Positions 26,352-37,570 of a stretch of 64,000 nucleotides of DNA are shown here, piece by piece. Below the pieces are notes generated by a model. That model did no database searches and was not told the DNA's origin. It worked only from the letters and a program-made list of their open reading frames with translations. Where the stretch lies: contig CM051455.1 in NCBI GenBank assembly GCA_028274465.1, positions 53,214,738 to 53,278,737 on the forward strand. Reading direction: 5' to 3'. The position numbers and the translations under genes were made by a program. This stretch comes from Plantago ovata (taxonomy: Eukaryota > Streptophyta > Magnoliopsida > Lamiales > Plantaginaceae). Positions within the stretch are counted from its first letter, which is position 1. Every line of letters starts with the position of its first letter.

Positions 26352-29300
26352 ATGGCACAAAAGCATTCTACTACAGCAATGCAGCAACTGCTCATTATCA
26401 TTTGCATGCATTTATCTTCCCTATTAACCATTTCCACAGCTCAATCACTCAGCGCCATCACCGACGAATCAGCTCTTCTGTCGATCAAATCATACATAAA
26501 TTCCGATCCTAACAACATTATAACTGCCAACTGGTCGCAGGGAACTTCGTTCTGCACCTGGACTGGCATCACTTGCAGCCCCAGGCACCATAGAGTCACC
26601 GCCCTCAACCTTTCCTATTCCGAATTAACCGGCACAGTTTCACCTCAAATAGGGAACCTCTCCTTCCTCACCTACTTAGACATACAAAACAACAGCTTCA
26701 CTAACACGATCCCGGACACAATCGGGAATTTGTTCCGTCTCCGTGAACTAAAACTGAATGCTAATCAACTGAGTGGGAATATTCCTCCATCTCTGGGATT
26801 GTTACGGAATCTGGAAATATTGGAGTTGGATAAGAACAACTTAAGAGGAAATGTGCCGCCAGAGATATGTCCTCCTTCGTCCAAGTTACAGGAACTATGG
26901 TTTTCAGAAAATCAATTTTCTGGAGAGATTCCAATAGGTTTGTCGAATTGTACAGAGCTGAGGGCCCTTTCTTTATTTCAGAATAATTTTTCTGGCAGTT
27001 TGCCTGTGGAATTTGGGAACTTGCGGCAGTTGCAGATACTTTCTGTAGGCAGAAATTTGCTAACAGGTAACATATTGCATTGTTCTTCGATTCATCATTT
27101 ACACAACAAATTTATTTGATGCTTCCATTACAGTAATAAACATAAATTGTATCATTGGGTTATATACTTTATAGGTTCTATTCCATCCTCAATCGGTAAC
27201 TTGTCAAATTTGGGAAAGCTAGACTTGGGTGAAAATGGTTTTGAAGGCACCATTCCTTCAGAATTGGGACGTTTATCCAACTTAACGTTTCTGAATCTTG
27301 GAGAAAACAGACTGAGCGGTGAAGTACCACCACCTATTTTCAACCTCACTCAACTGCAAGCACTTTCTCTCACACATAATGAACTCTCTGGCACCATACC
27401 ACCTTCCATTGACATGTCGCTACCGAACCTTGAGATGTTATACCTTGGGAAAAACAAATTTTCAGGAGAAATCCCCATTACCATTGCCAATCTATCACAT
27501 CTAACTGTTATCAGTATTGCCAATAACTCTTTCACTGGGCTAGTCCCAGTAAATCTTGGAAACTTGCGCCAATTACAAACACTTAGAATTTGGTCAAATC
27601 AGTTCACAAATGACCTCTCTGTACCTGAGCAAGACTTTCTAACTTCTCTATCGAATTGCAAAAATCTTATTGTCTTGCAAATATCGGCCAACCCCATTAC
27701 CGGTGCTTTACCCATATCCGTGGGCAACCTCTCTTCCTCTCTCGAACTGTTTACAGCGCAAAGTTGTAGGCTCAGTAGCAGAATTCCTAGTGAGATTGGT
27801 AACCTAAGTAGTATGGTTTCGTTAGCCTTAGGTACAAATTTCCTGACTGGAGAGATTCCAACCACCCTAGGAAATTTGAGAAACTTGCAGTACTTGTCAC
27901 TCGAGCTTAACAATTTGCATGGCTCACTACCTACAAGTCTTTGCGGCCTAGAAAACCTTTTTCAAGCATATTTAGGGAACAACGGTCTCTCTGGACATCT
28001 ACCGTGGTGTATAGGAAATCTTACTTCACTGCGAAAACTCATTCTATACAAGAATTCATTCAATTCAACTGTTCCTTCCACTATGTGGTCTAATTCTCGG
28101 ATTCAAGTTTTATCCTTGTCGAGAAATCAATTTGTTGGATCTTTGCCAAATGAGATAGGAAACCTTGGAAGCTTGCAGAGTTTGTTCCTTTACGGAAATC
28201 GTTTCTCTGGGAACATTCCAGATGCTATCAGTAATCTTCAGAGTCTAATTGAACTAGATTTGCAAGATAACTGGTTGAATGGCCCTATACCTCCGACTTT
28301 TGCCAATCTGTATGAATTGGAGTATTTGGACTTATCCCAAAACAATCTTTCAGGGCCAATTCCAATGTCCCTGGAAAACCTTGTGTATCTTGATTACTTC
28401 AATGTCTCATTCAATCAACTTACTGGAGAAATCCCTGATGGAGGTCTTTTTGGGAACTTTAGTTCAGAGCTTTTCATGGGTAATAGAGGTTTGTGTGGAC
28501 CATCTCGATTCGGTGTTGAGCCATGTAACACATCCAACTCTTCAAGGAGATATGATAGGCTTCACACAATTTTGAGGTATGGTCTCCCCCCATTGGCTTC
28601 TGTTATAGTGGCTGCACTTGTCATCCTCTTGTTGCTCAGATGTTGTAGGAAAAAAAGAGCTACACCTATGACTGATTCACTTCTTGGGATCACACATGAG
28701 AGGATTTCATACTATGAAATTCTTCGAGCAACGAACAACCTGGATACTGGGAACTTGATTGGAAAAGGAAGTATTGGCTCTGTATACCACTCAATGTTTT
28801 CTGATCAAACGGTCGCTGCTGTGAAGGTTTTCAATTTAGAAGTCCAAGGTGCAATCAAGAGCTTTGACATGGAGTGCCAGATATTGAGAAGCATTCGACA
28901 CAGAAATCTTGTCAAGATCATTACTAGTTGCTCAAACCTTGAATTTAGAGCATTGGTGATGGAATATATGCCAAAAGGAAACCTTCATAAGTGGCTTCAT
29001 TCCCCTGATTGTGGGTTGAATTTTGATCAGAGATTGCAAATTATGATAGATGTGGGTTCTGCAATGGAGTATCTTCACCATGGATATTCTTATCCCATTT
29101 TACATTGTGATTTGAAGCCGAGCAACATCCTTTTGGACGAAGATATGGTAGCTCGAGTAGGAGACTTCGGGATTGCCAAGCTCCTGGACGAAACCAAAGG
29201 ATAGAACACACAAAAACATTGGGTACAATCGGATACATGGCACCAGGTAACAATCTTTTACTCAAGTAATTTGGGGCGCAACGCTTATTTATTTAAATCA

Positions 29301-29732
29301 CTTCACCATACAACGTATGATGACATCATTCATCTTCTATGTGTCAGATTATGTCTTCTAACATTTTTAATCTCATTTCATGTGTACTTCGAAGAGTACG
29401 GATCATCAGGATTAGTGTCATTAATGGTTGACATTTATAGCTACGGTATCCTATTGATGGAAACATTTACGGGAAAGAAGCCTACTGATGAAATATTCTT
29501 GGGAGAGTTAACCATGAACAAATGGGTGTCTGAATCATATCCAAGTCACATTATTGACTGTAGGCTACTTAACACAGAAGAAGGACATATAAGACCGAAG
29601 GTTGAAGAGTGCATGAGTTCGATCATGGAACTAGCCATCCAGTGTACATCAGATTTTCCAGAAGAGAGGCCTAACATGAATGATGTTCTTGTTAAACTCA
29701 AGAAGATTCATGTCAAACTATATGAACGTTAA
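26352..29732 (+). pseudogene. LRR receptor-like kinase with one frameshift (cluster copy 5)
   Basis: Exon plan 26352-27066, 27175-29246, 29395-29732. MAQKHSTTAMQQLL start, LRRNT FCTWTGITC, LRRs, transmembrane helix and kinase read well up to GDFGIAKLLDE. There one A is missing from the run after GACG (near 29195), which leads to a TAG at 29202-29204. As written the product is 914 residues and lacks the activation loop and C-lobe, although the last exon is still open. Exon 2 is 2072 nt against 2073 in copies 1, 2 and 4, so this is the only net change. VHCD is LHCD here, still non-RD. Exon 1 lacks about one LRR (after LRGNVP) compared with copy 4. It may be a recent pseudogene or an intact gene with a sequencing slip. 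Translation upstream of 26352 is from copied UBC intron and should not be included. Confidence 0.88.
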
Positions 29733-30209
29733 AGAGGCCTTGCTTTTTATTCTTTATGTTTTAAGTAGTTTGTATCCATGTTAAACTATCTGATGATTTT
29801 TGGTTCTTATTCTTCCCTTTTTACTTTTTTTTTCTCAAGTTACATAATATTTCTCATTATTCAGGTTTCTCTACTCTACCCACATCTGTCTAATGGAACC
29901 AGGAGTACCAAGTAGTATATATATATATACTTTAAGACGAACTTTCATATTATTTATAAAGAGTGTCAGTGTCACAATCCAATGTGTAAATATAGATTTT
30001 CAGAAGCAAAGACAAGTATTTTACTAATACTGCAAAGTTATAATCAGAAAATTCAATTTTATTTATCTATCTTTTAAACGGCAAAATTTTGGAACTATGA
30101 GCAACTTCATTTTATCCAAAACAGAACAAGTACAAAATTCCATCGACAAGTGATCCAGGCACATCAAGATTCCTACAAAAACTAGTACTGTGGGAAAATT
30201 AGTCTAGCA
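29733..30209. repeat. Duplicated 3' flank, copy B
   Basis: Partner of 22300-22780, the flank after copy 4, with small indels and an added TA microsatellite (29918-29932). Confidence 0.75.
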
Positions 30210-30219
30210 TTAGACTACC

Positions 30220-30480
30220 GGTCCACCACTGTGAGGCCTCAGATTTTTGTCTAGCCAACATCTATAAGTATGTTCTCTATATCTATGCTGTGCTGTCGAA
30301 TTATATGTATGTCTATGCCTTCCACTAACAGTCTCTGCAGCAGCTGCCCTCACCATTTGTGCCTTCCATCCTTTGCCTTTGGCTGTAAGTATGAGCCAAT
30401 TAATGAAGTTCTCTGTCCCAATCCAGCGCCTATGCAGCCAAGTTAGTACCCCTCTTGCGATATGTAAAGAACCAATGTAC
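30220..30480 (-). mobile_element. Small LINE relic (zinc-binding/reverse transcriptase tail)
   Basis: On the - strand the words WLHRRWIG, FINWLILTAKGKGWKAQMV and RAAAAETVSG follow the pattern seen downstream of the zinc-binding domain in plant LINE polyproteins (KGKG-x-KA, then AxAExVY). No start, no catalytic domain and no tail are present. A shorter trace lies at 22780-22915. Confidence 0.45.
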
Positions 30481-30657
30481 AATTAAGTCTAAAGAATAAT
30501 GGTATATTTAATCGAAGCGAACATCTCTGGCAAAAACTGGTTAATTGTCAATCTTCCAGTTAAAACGACAAAATCAGCTACGGAACACAGGTCCACTATG
30601 TTGCTGCTACTCCGTTCAGCTATTCTTACAAAAACATTACTGCATTTACACCTAACA

Positions 30658-30740
30658 AATGGCACAAAATCGTTCTATTGCAGCTAGCAATGCCACCACC
30701 GAGGATCATGAATTGACCCTTTTATCCCATAAAGCATGGA
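30658..30740 (+). pseudogene. LRR receptor-like kinase N-terminal relic
   Basis: Reads MAQNRSIAASNATTEDHELT and then LLSHKAW, matching the MAQKHS...NATTDELALLSIKSF start of the cluster genes with the signal peptide mostly lost. Nothing recognisable follows. Confidence 0.55.
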
Positions 30741-31142
30741 AATGTATATTAAATCATAAAAGATCACTGTCTGATATGTTTAACACTACTATCATATTCA
30801 CTATGATAGTTAGTTGTTGAAGTTTCAATTTTTACTTCATTCTTCATATGTTACTTAGTTGTTAAAGTTTCTACATTAAGTCTCAATTTTATCATGAGTG
30901 TTTGATTGTTAGATTGCTTACATGTTCTTAATTACAAAACCAAAAATTTACACTTCACATCAAGAGGCCAGGTATGAGAAGTGGAACAGTGTACTACCTA
31001 CATAAATTGCAGATCAATGGACAAACTCTTCTTTTTAATTCGAAAATATCGGGTTCCGGCAAGAACCTATTTCCACGAAGACGTAAAACATAAAAAGTTA
31101 AACGTCGGCGGTAAAAAGTATTCCAATTCGACAAAGAGTGAC

Positions 31143-31249
31143 GACTTGTTAGTCCAAGTATGGTCATTTTTTATTGTACAGTAGTTAAAAGGACTTGCAG
31201 ATAATTGACTTGGTCTTACTTAGCTAGTGGAGTGAGTCCTCTTTTCTTG
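31143..31249 (+). repeat. Repeated upstream module, copy 2 of 4
   Basis: Same module as at 24567 (GACTTGTTAGTCCAAGTATG through CTAGTGGAGTGAGTCCTCTT). Here it lies about 100 bp before copy 6, in the position of a promoter. The sequence before it, from about 30960, also matches 24430-24560. Confidence 0.6.
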
Positions 31250-31352
31250 ACCCTTAAGGTTATAAGCTCCTATAAATCTTACCTAGATAATTGACTTGCA
31301 GACAATAAAATTTACTCTTAGGAAAAAAAAAGCAGTTATTATTACATTCAAA

Positions 31353-34026
31353 ATTGGAAAAGAACATGCTGCAGTAATACTGCTCATCAACTTGCAGCTA
31401 TCTTGCCTGTTTATTATTTCCTCTGCCCAATCTCTGAACTGCCTGACGGATGACGGAACAACTCTTCTGTCGATCAAATCGTTCATAACTTCCGACACGA
31501 ACAACATATTAACTTCCAACTGGTCACCAGGCACGTCATTCTGCACCTGGCATCACTTGCAGCCTGAGGCACCAAAGAGTTACTACCCTCAACCTTTCTG
31601 AGTTTGAATTAAGCGGTATGAGGTCCTGAATTATGTGTTTACTTCGATATAAAATGTTGTGTTCTCCAACACGAATCAGATCAACTCACTTCCAAAGCAG
31701 ATCATATGCTTTCTCAATTAAAGATTTTTCCTAACTTGTAGAACATCATACTAAACTGTTTTGAAGGCAGAATTTCACCCTCGATTGGGAACTTGTCAAA
31801 CCTGGACACACTAGACTTGAGTGGGAACAGTTTTGAAGGCAGAATTCCTTCTGAATTGGGAAGTTTATCCAGGTTAACATACTTGAGCCTTGAATTTAAC
31901 AACTTAAATGGTGAAATACCGCTCTCGATTTTCAACCACACCAGGCTACAAATACTCTCTCTCTCAAAGAGTAGACTCTCAGGCACCATACCATCTTCCA
32001 TAGACACAATGCTTCCAAATCTCCAGAGAATATCTCTTGGGATGAACAGGTTCTCAGGAGAAATCCCGAATACCATCTCCAATCTGTCACACTTGACTTT
32101 TTTCGATATTGTCAACAACTAATTCACTGGACACATACCAACAAATCTTGGAAACTTGCACCAGTGAGATTGGTAACCTTCAGGGTTTGACTTGGTTACA
32201 TCTTGAAGTTACTGACCTGACTGGAGATATTCCAACCAGTTTAGGAAGTTTGAGAAACTTGCAGAGACTAATACTATCTGGAAACTTTTTCTATGGCTCA
32301 TTAACTGAAAGCATATGCAGCATGCAAAATCTCTATGATGCAGACTTTAGTAATAACAAGCTATCGGAGAACTAGCAGCTTGTTTGGGAAACCTCAGGTC
32401 ACTGAAACATCTTTATTTGGACAACAATTTGTTCAGTTCAAGAATTCCTCCTACTCTATTCAGCAATACACGCATTCTGAGTTTATCTTTGTCGAGGAAT
32501 CATTTCGATGGTTCTCTGCCTAGTGAATTTGGTAGCCTCAACAGCTTGGAGACAATAAACTTGCATCACTATTCATGAACTTGAGAGTTTAGCCACTCTT
32601 GATTTGCATAATAACAGATTCAATGGCTCTATACCTCCATCTCTAGGCGATCAGGTTACTTTGCAATACTTGGACTTATCCCAGAACAATATTTCTGGCT
32701 CTATACCAATGTCATTTCAGAACCTTGTGTATCTTGATTACTTTAATGTCTCGTTCAACAACCTCACTGGAGAAATCCCCAATGGAGGTCATTTTTGGAA
32801 CTTCACGTCTGAGCTTTTCACGGGTAACAGAGGTTTGTGTGGATCATCTCGATTTGGGGTACTGGCATGTCCTAGCTAGCATTGGCAGAGCTTCAGAAAC
32901 ACGCATAGACTTCTAATCTTTGTTCTTCCATCAATAGCTTCTGTAATAGTAGCAGTAGTTTTTCTCATCGTTTTGGCCAAAAGTTGTTCTAGAAAAACAG
33001 CGTCTTCGTTCGTGACAGGTTCAGCTCTTGGCATCACGCATGAGAGAATTTCATACTATGAAATTCTTCGAGCCACAAGCAAACTTGATCCAGTAAATTT
33101 GATTGGCCAAGGAAGTATCGGCTCAGTGTACAAGGGGATTTTCTCAAATGGGATGGTTGTGGCTGTTAAGGTTTACAATCTTGAAGTTCACGGCGCATTC
33201 AAGAGCTTTGACATAGAGTGCCAGATAGTGAGGAGCCTTCGACACAGAAATCTTGTCAAGGTCATCACTAGTTGCTCAAACCTTGAGTTTAAGGCCCTGG
33301 TGATGGAATATATGCAAAATGGGAACCTTGATAAGTGGCTCCATTCCCCTGATCATGGGTTGAACTTTGATCACAGGTTGCAAATTATGATAGATGTCGG
33401 ATCTGCCATGGAGTATCTTCATCATGGATATTCGTCACCCATTGCTCATTGTGATTTGAAGCCAAGCAACATTCTTTTGGATGAAGATATGGTAGCTCGT
33501 GTAGGAGACTTTGGGATTTCGAAGCTCTTGATGAAAGACCAAAGGATAGAACAGACAAAAACATTGGGCACAATCGGGTACATGGCACCAGGTAATAATC
33601 TTTTGCTCAAGTAACTATTGGCTAATTTGTTACCAGGTTACGCCTTTATTAACAGTGTTAGACTCGTCTGACGTAATATATTATGCAGAGTATGGAGCGT
33701 CAGGATTAGTGTCAACAACAGCAGACGTCTACAGCTACGGCATTATGCTGATGGAAACATTTCTTGGAAAGAAGCTTACCGATGAGCTGTTTTCGGGAGA
33801 GTTAACGATGAACAAATGGGTATCTGAATCTTATATGAGTAATACGATTATGCAGATTGTTGATGAGAAGCTACTGAATGTTAAGGAAAAATGTGTAATT
33901 AGATCCAACATTTAGGAGTGCCTGAAATCAATCACGGAACTAGCCATACAATGTACTTCAGATTTTCCAAATAAGAGGCCTAATATCAAAGATGTTCTGT
34001 TTAAGCTTAAGAAGCTTCTATGTTGA
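31353..34026 (+). pseudogene. LRR receptor-like kinase pseudogene (cluster copy 6)
   Basis: Full-length plan but heavily damaged. The start codon is ATT in place of ATG (31353-31355). Five bases are missing in FCTWTGITC (near 31550). Part of exon 1 is gone, a TAA stands at 32119, LRRs are deleted around 32130-32160, and further frame changes occur near 32370, 32570 and 32875. The kinase part, by contrast, is open from 32973 to the second intron (33593): IGQGSIGSVYKG, VAVKVY, AHCDLKPSN, GDFGISKLL. The last exon (33689-34026) has a TAG at 33913 in an otherwise good kinase C-lobe. The damage is old and of several kinds, so a sequencing slip cannot explain it. Confidence 0.93.
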
Positions 34027-34489
34027 ACTTCACTCGGCATGCACCGGAACTACTCTTCTTTCTCCTCTATCTAGCTTATTCGCGTGTCTCCTCTGTTTGT
34101 TATCTCGACAACTCTCAGGTATGAGCATTGGCCTATGTTTCTATGACTCACACAATCGATTCTTGCTTGTGTGCAATTCAAATTAGTGTTGACTGGAGCA
34201 TGTTATTTTGCTCTTTCACCTAAACTAAGAAAGGGGGCAAGACTTGCTCTTTCACTCATAGGCTAGTAACTACTATAAAAAACTAGCTATGGAAAATCAG
34301 CACTAAATAAGCAAGACAAATATAGAAACCGACAAAAGCACTCAAGTATTAAGTGATGAGCATTATACCAGAGAATAATAAATAATTAGAAGCAATCAAA
34401 ATTACCTCTCTGTGGAAGATTAATTTAACCAGTACACGAGCTGCTCCGGCCTCATCCATCTACGGAGCTTCAACTTTCCATCCCTGTAC

Positions 34490-34880
34490 GCAATTAGACA
34501 CAGCAAAGTGAAACAGTTACTATGAGTGTAGCAAAAATAGATGAATAGTGCTTACAGTTTAGATTCCAGTTTGTACAGGCAAGGCAAAATAAAGGGGTCT
34601 GTTCCGTTGCAGCGGCAAAATAGAAAACTGCACCAGCCGGGAATCGAACCCGGGTCTGTACCGTGGCAGGGTACTATTCTACCACTAGACCACTGGTGCT
34701 TTCTTGTGATATCAACTATAGGAATCATGCTATGTTCATCATTGATTTTAAACTGTATACGGAATTTGAGCTTACACAATCTTGAAAGAACAAATATGGT
34801 GGAGCTAATTGGAAAATGAGGGCCTAATGCAAGGCATGGCTATCTACAAGAATGGTTGCCCTGACCCCCTGAGTACTGAC
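34490..34880. repeat. Copied tRNA-bearing segment
   Basis: Similar to 17650-18010 on both sides of the tRNA-Gly gene (GACACAGC-AAGTGAAACAG before, CTAATGCAAGGCATG and AGAATGGTTGCCCTGACCCC after). A damaged tRNA-like piece (GTCTGTTCCGTTGCAG, 34599-34614) precedes the complete gene, as it does in the other copy. Confidence 0.75.
34629..34699 (-). tRNA. tRNA-Gly (GCC), copy 3
   Basis: Third copy of the same 71-nt tRNA. Acceptor, D, anticodon (GCC) and T arms are all intact, with discriminator A. Confidence 0.97.
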
Positions 34881-35008
34881 CTTAAGCTCTGTTAAAAGTT
34901 AAACATCTCTGTTTCAGGACTTACAAAAAATTGATGAAATTGGTTAATTTCCATCACTCCAAGCTTGATTAATTGCTTCTTTAGTTAAAATGTCTCGATG
35001 AAAACCAG

Positions 35009-35200
35009 AGGATTCCTCCGTCAATTCTTGAGATCTTAACTAAGGAAAATGTTGAAGACATGTTAACTAATTAAAGAAGCTGTGCTGCAAAAAAAATTGG
35101 GGAGGAATTGAAGAGCAAACGTAAGACGTACCTCCTCGTGCTGGATGATTTGTGGAATGGAGAAGGCAAGAAATGGAAATTGACGGTTGGAGTGACGAAT
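35009..35200 (+). pseudogene. NB-ARC (CC-NBS-LRR resistance protein) relic
   Basis: One frame reads IPPSILEILTKENVEDM, a stop, then KKIGEELKSKRKTYLLVLDD followed by LWNGEGKKWK. LVLDDLW is the kinase-2 (Walker B) motif of plant NB-ARC proteins. The stretch before it (ILE-LT and GEELK) is the usual spacer between the P-loop and kinase-2 in RGA-type genes. P-loop, RNBS, GLPL and LRRs are missing. It is unrelated to the LRR kinases around it. Confidence 0.75.
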
Positions 35201-35699
35201 ACTAGTACTTGTTAATTAATTGTTAATTAAGCCCACCAAATGTCTTTCCCACCAAATGTCACTAATTCTCCAAATATGGGAGGACCTCGGCTTGGTGGAC
35301 AAAAACTCCAATTAACCCTACTTTTTATTTTGAGTCATGCGGTATTCTTTCTTTCTTTCACTTTCATTTATATCTCTCTAGAAATTGATTGTGATAGTGT
35401 GAGATGTATTGTTTATAAATAGTAATACGGAAGAGTACTTCATCCGATGAAGTAAACTAACTTTGATTATCGAGTGGTAGGAGTGCTCTGGAGTAGCAGA
35501 AGAGAGGTATGGCAAAAAATCACTCTTCCTTCTCATTTCATGACCAAAATCACTTTGCATAATACTCTATGACTCGTAACATAATACTTTTCACATAAAT
35601 AAATTATAACTTAACTTAATTTTCATTATCAATAATTAATTCCTCATATAAGAGGGTTAAAAAGGTTTGGGCGGTTGTTGATGATGATTTTGGTTGGTT
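35201..35699. other. Intergenic DNA, no gene seen
   Basis: AT-rich; no coding motif, RNA gene or clear repeat found. Confidence 0.4.
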
Positions 35700-36460
35700 C
35701 TAATGAGAAATTAAGAGAATGTGTCTAGTGAAACAGGAAAATGAGAAGGAACATCTTACTGATAATGTAACTGTGAATAAGAAAGTAGATGATTTAGGCC
35801 ACTCTCACGATGAAGAGAGAGATGATTATGATGTTCCTACATAGAATGATCAAGGTGTTGATAAAGGTTTTGACCCAACTTCTCAGTCCACTTCTATAAA
35901 CTCTGATGAGGATGGTGGTGATGTGTCAGATTTTGAACACCCTGCCTTTACAGTGCTTTCTATATTCTTGAGAATGTTGATGACTGGCCTATGTTTGAGT
36001 CTAAAGCCCTTTTTCAGAGTTTGTTATGGATGAGAAAGATTTCAAGAATTGCAGTGGTTAGGTACATGGTTAGGTACAGTTCAAGAGATGAGCCTCTACA
36101 AAGCAATTAGAGAATTTTACTGCAATTTGTCTGCTCTGGATGAGGATCATCCTAAGTATGGCAAGATCTTTTCAGGTCTCAGGATTGTATGATTTTACTC
36201 CAACTATGACTAACACCTTTTTGCGAACCCCTGGTGTGAACTGTGAAGGATATACACTATGTTTGGTTATGAGATGGATAGAGTTATCTCAGAGATCACT
36301 GGATCGGAAGACAAGTGAAAACTTTGGATACCAAGCCTCCTACTCCCATGCTTACTCCCTTCATGACTACTCTTCATGGGATTTGCATAAAGAACTGGCT
36401 TCCTTCATCCAATACAATTCAGATTTCCAGGGAACTTTTTGTGTATAAGTTGAAGAAAGG
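35700..36460 (+). pseudogene. Relic of a plant transposon-type protein, interrupted by the LTR element
   Basis: An acidic region (35760-35950) is followed by REFYCNLSALDEDHPKYGK, YDFTPTMTNTFLRTPGVNCE, GYTL, a VISEITG word and ICIKNWLPSSNTIQISRELF. In order these fit the uncharacterised 'putative plant transposon protein' family as I remember it (probably Pfam PF20167; not checked). Frames change at least twice. The frame reaches KKGM at 36461 and appears to go on at 43850 (ATGCCCATCAATTATTTGGG), on the other side of the LTR element, so it was there before the insertion. Confidence 0.45.
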
Positions 36461-36465
36461 CATGC

Positions 36466-36692
36466 TGATGCGGTACGATTATATGTCGAAATGATAAAAT
36501 TCAAGACGGACCAGGTTTAATATTTTGGGTTTCTTTTACTTTTCTAGCAAGTTAGCTTTTAATACTAGACTTCATGGTATTTTATAGTAGAATCAACGAA
36601 CTTTGATAAAATTATTCAATTCTTTAGCATTCTGCGGAATCAATGAAGTTTTGATTATCGTTCTTCCTTGCTTGTCCACGTACGCTGCATCA
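36466..36692 (+). repeat. Left terminal direct repeat (5' LTR), shortened
   Basis: Shares AAATTCAAGACG, CAGGTTTAATATT, TTTCTTTTACTTTTCTAG and GTCCACGTACGCTGCATCA with the right repeat. An internal stretch of about 130 bp is missing between TAGACTTCATG and GTATTTTATAGTAG. Confidence 0.65.
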
Positions 36693-36959
36693 GAGTGGCA
36701 TCAGCTTCCAGGTGATCCTGCGTTATGCCGTCTGAGAGACATAGGAGAGACGACACCTGTGCCCAGATCAATGATGTCGGTTCTTGGAGGGAGATTGAAC
36801 AATTGACACGACCATTGGATGATTTCGTCAATAGGCAACCTCGTAATCATAGAAATTTATCCGAGCATCAGTTCTTGGATGAATTTTCAGAATCGTCCAT
36901 AAAGGAAATAATTTCCAATTTTTTGGAAGATTTATTTAATTCTGGTCCATGTTGACGAA

Positions 36960-37560
36960 AATAAATTTGTAAATTGGGATGGTGAACCGATTAGGGGTGA
37001 ATATCCGGATGAATATTCGGAATACAGAGGATAATTTAATTGATTGGGATATGGAAGTGAATGGTGGAGACAGCACTAAAATATTGAATGGTCATGAGAA
37101 TCCCAATACAGTGATATTAATTGGGATGAATATTCACTCGATGGAGATGCAGATTTTCGTCTTCAGAATTTAGAGTGTTTGGAAACCTTGTGTCTGTTAG
37201 AAGACATGGGCGTTCGAAAGATTCATGGGTTTACAATGGCTTGTTATGATGAGCGAAAGGAATTGTTGAATTGGAAGCATGTAAAGTTTAAGGCTTGTGC
37301 GTTCAAACACTATAATTTGGGCCATCACTTTAATATGATTAATCACCACAATGATGGAACTTGGGGAGGTGATTTGGCTTGTTCGTTGAGGGCATATGAT
37401 AAGGGATTTAGTTTCCCTCATGACTTTTTGAGCTTATTTAACTACCGAAGCTCATGTTCAATCAGGAGGTTGATGTCGTCGATTCAGACGGACTTAACTC
37501 TATATTGACGGTCCAATGCCTTTATCAATTTTAACACTCGGGTATATTGTGTTTGATAGA
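36960..37560 (+). other. Unassigned coding-like region inside the LTR element
   Basis: Words such as FVNWDGEPIRGEYPDEYSEY (from 36967) and LLEDMGVRKIHGFTMACYDE (37194-37253), then a His-rich AFKHYNLGHHFNMINHH, look like protein sequence in shifted frames. I recognise no family. They may be remains of gag or of another captured gene. Confidence 0.35.
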
Positions 37561-37570
37561 GGAAAAGTCC

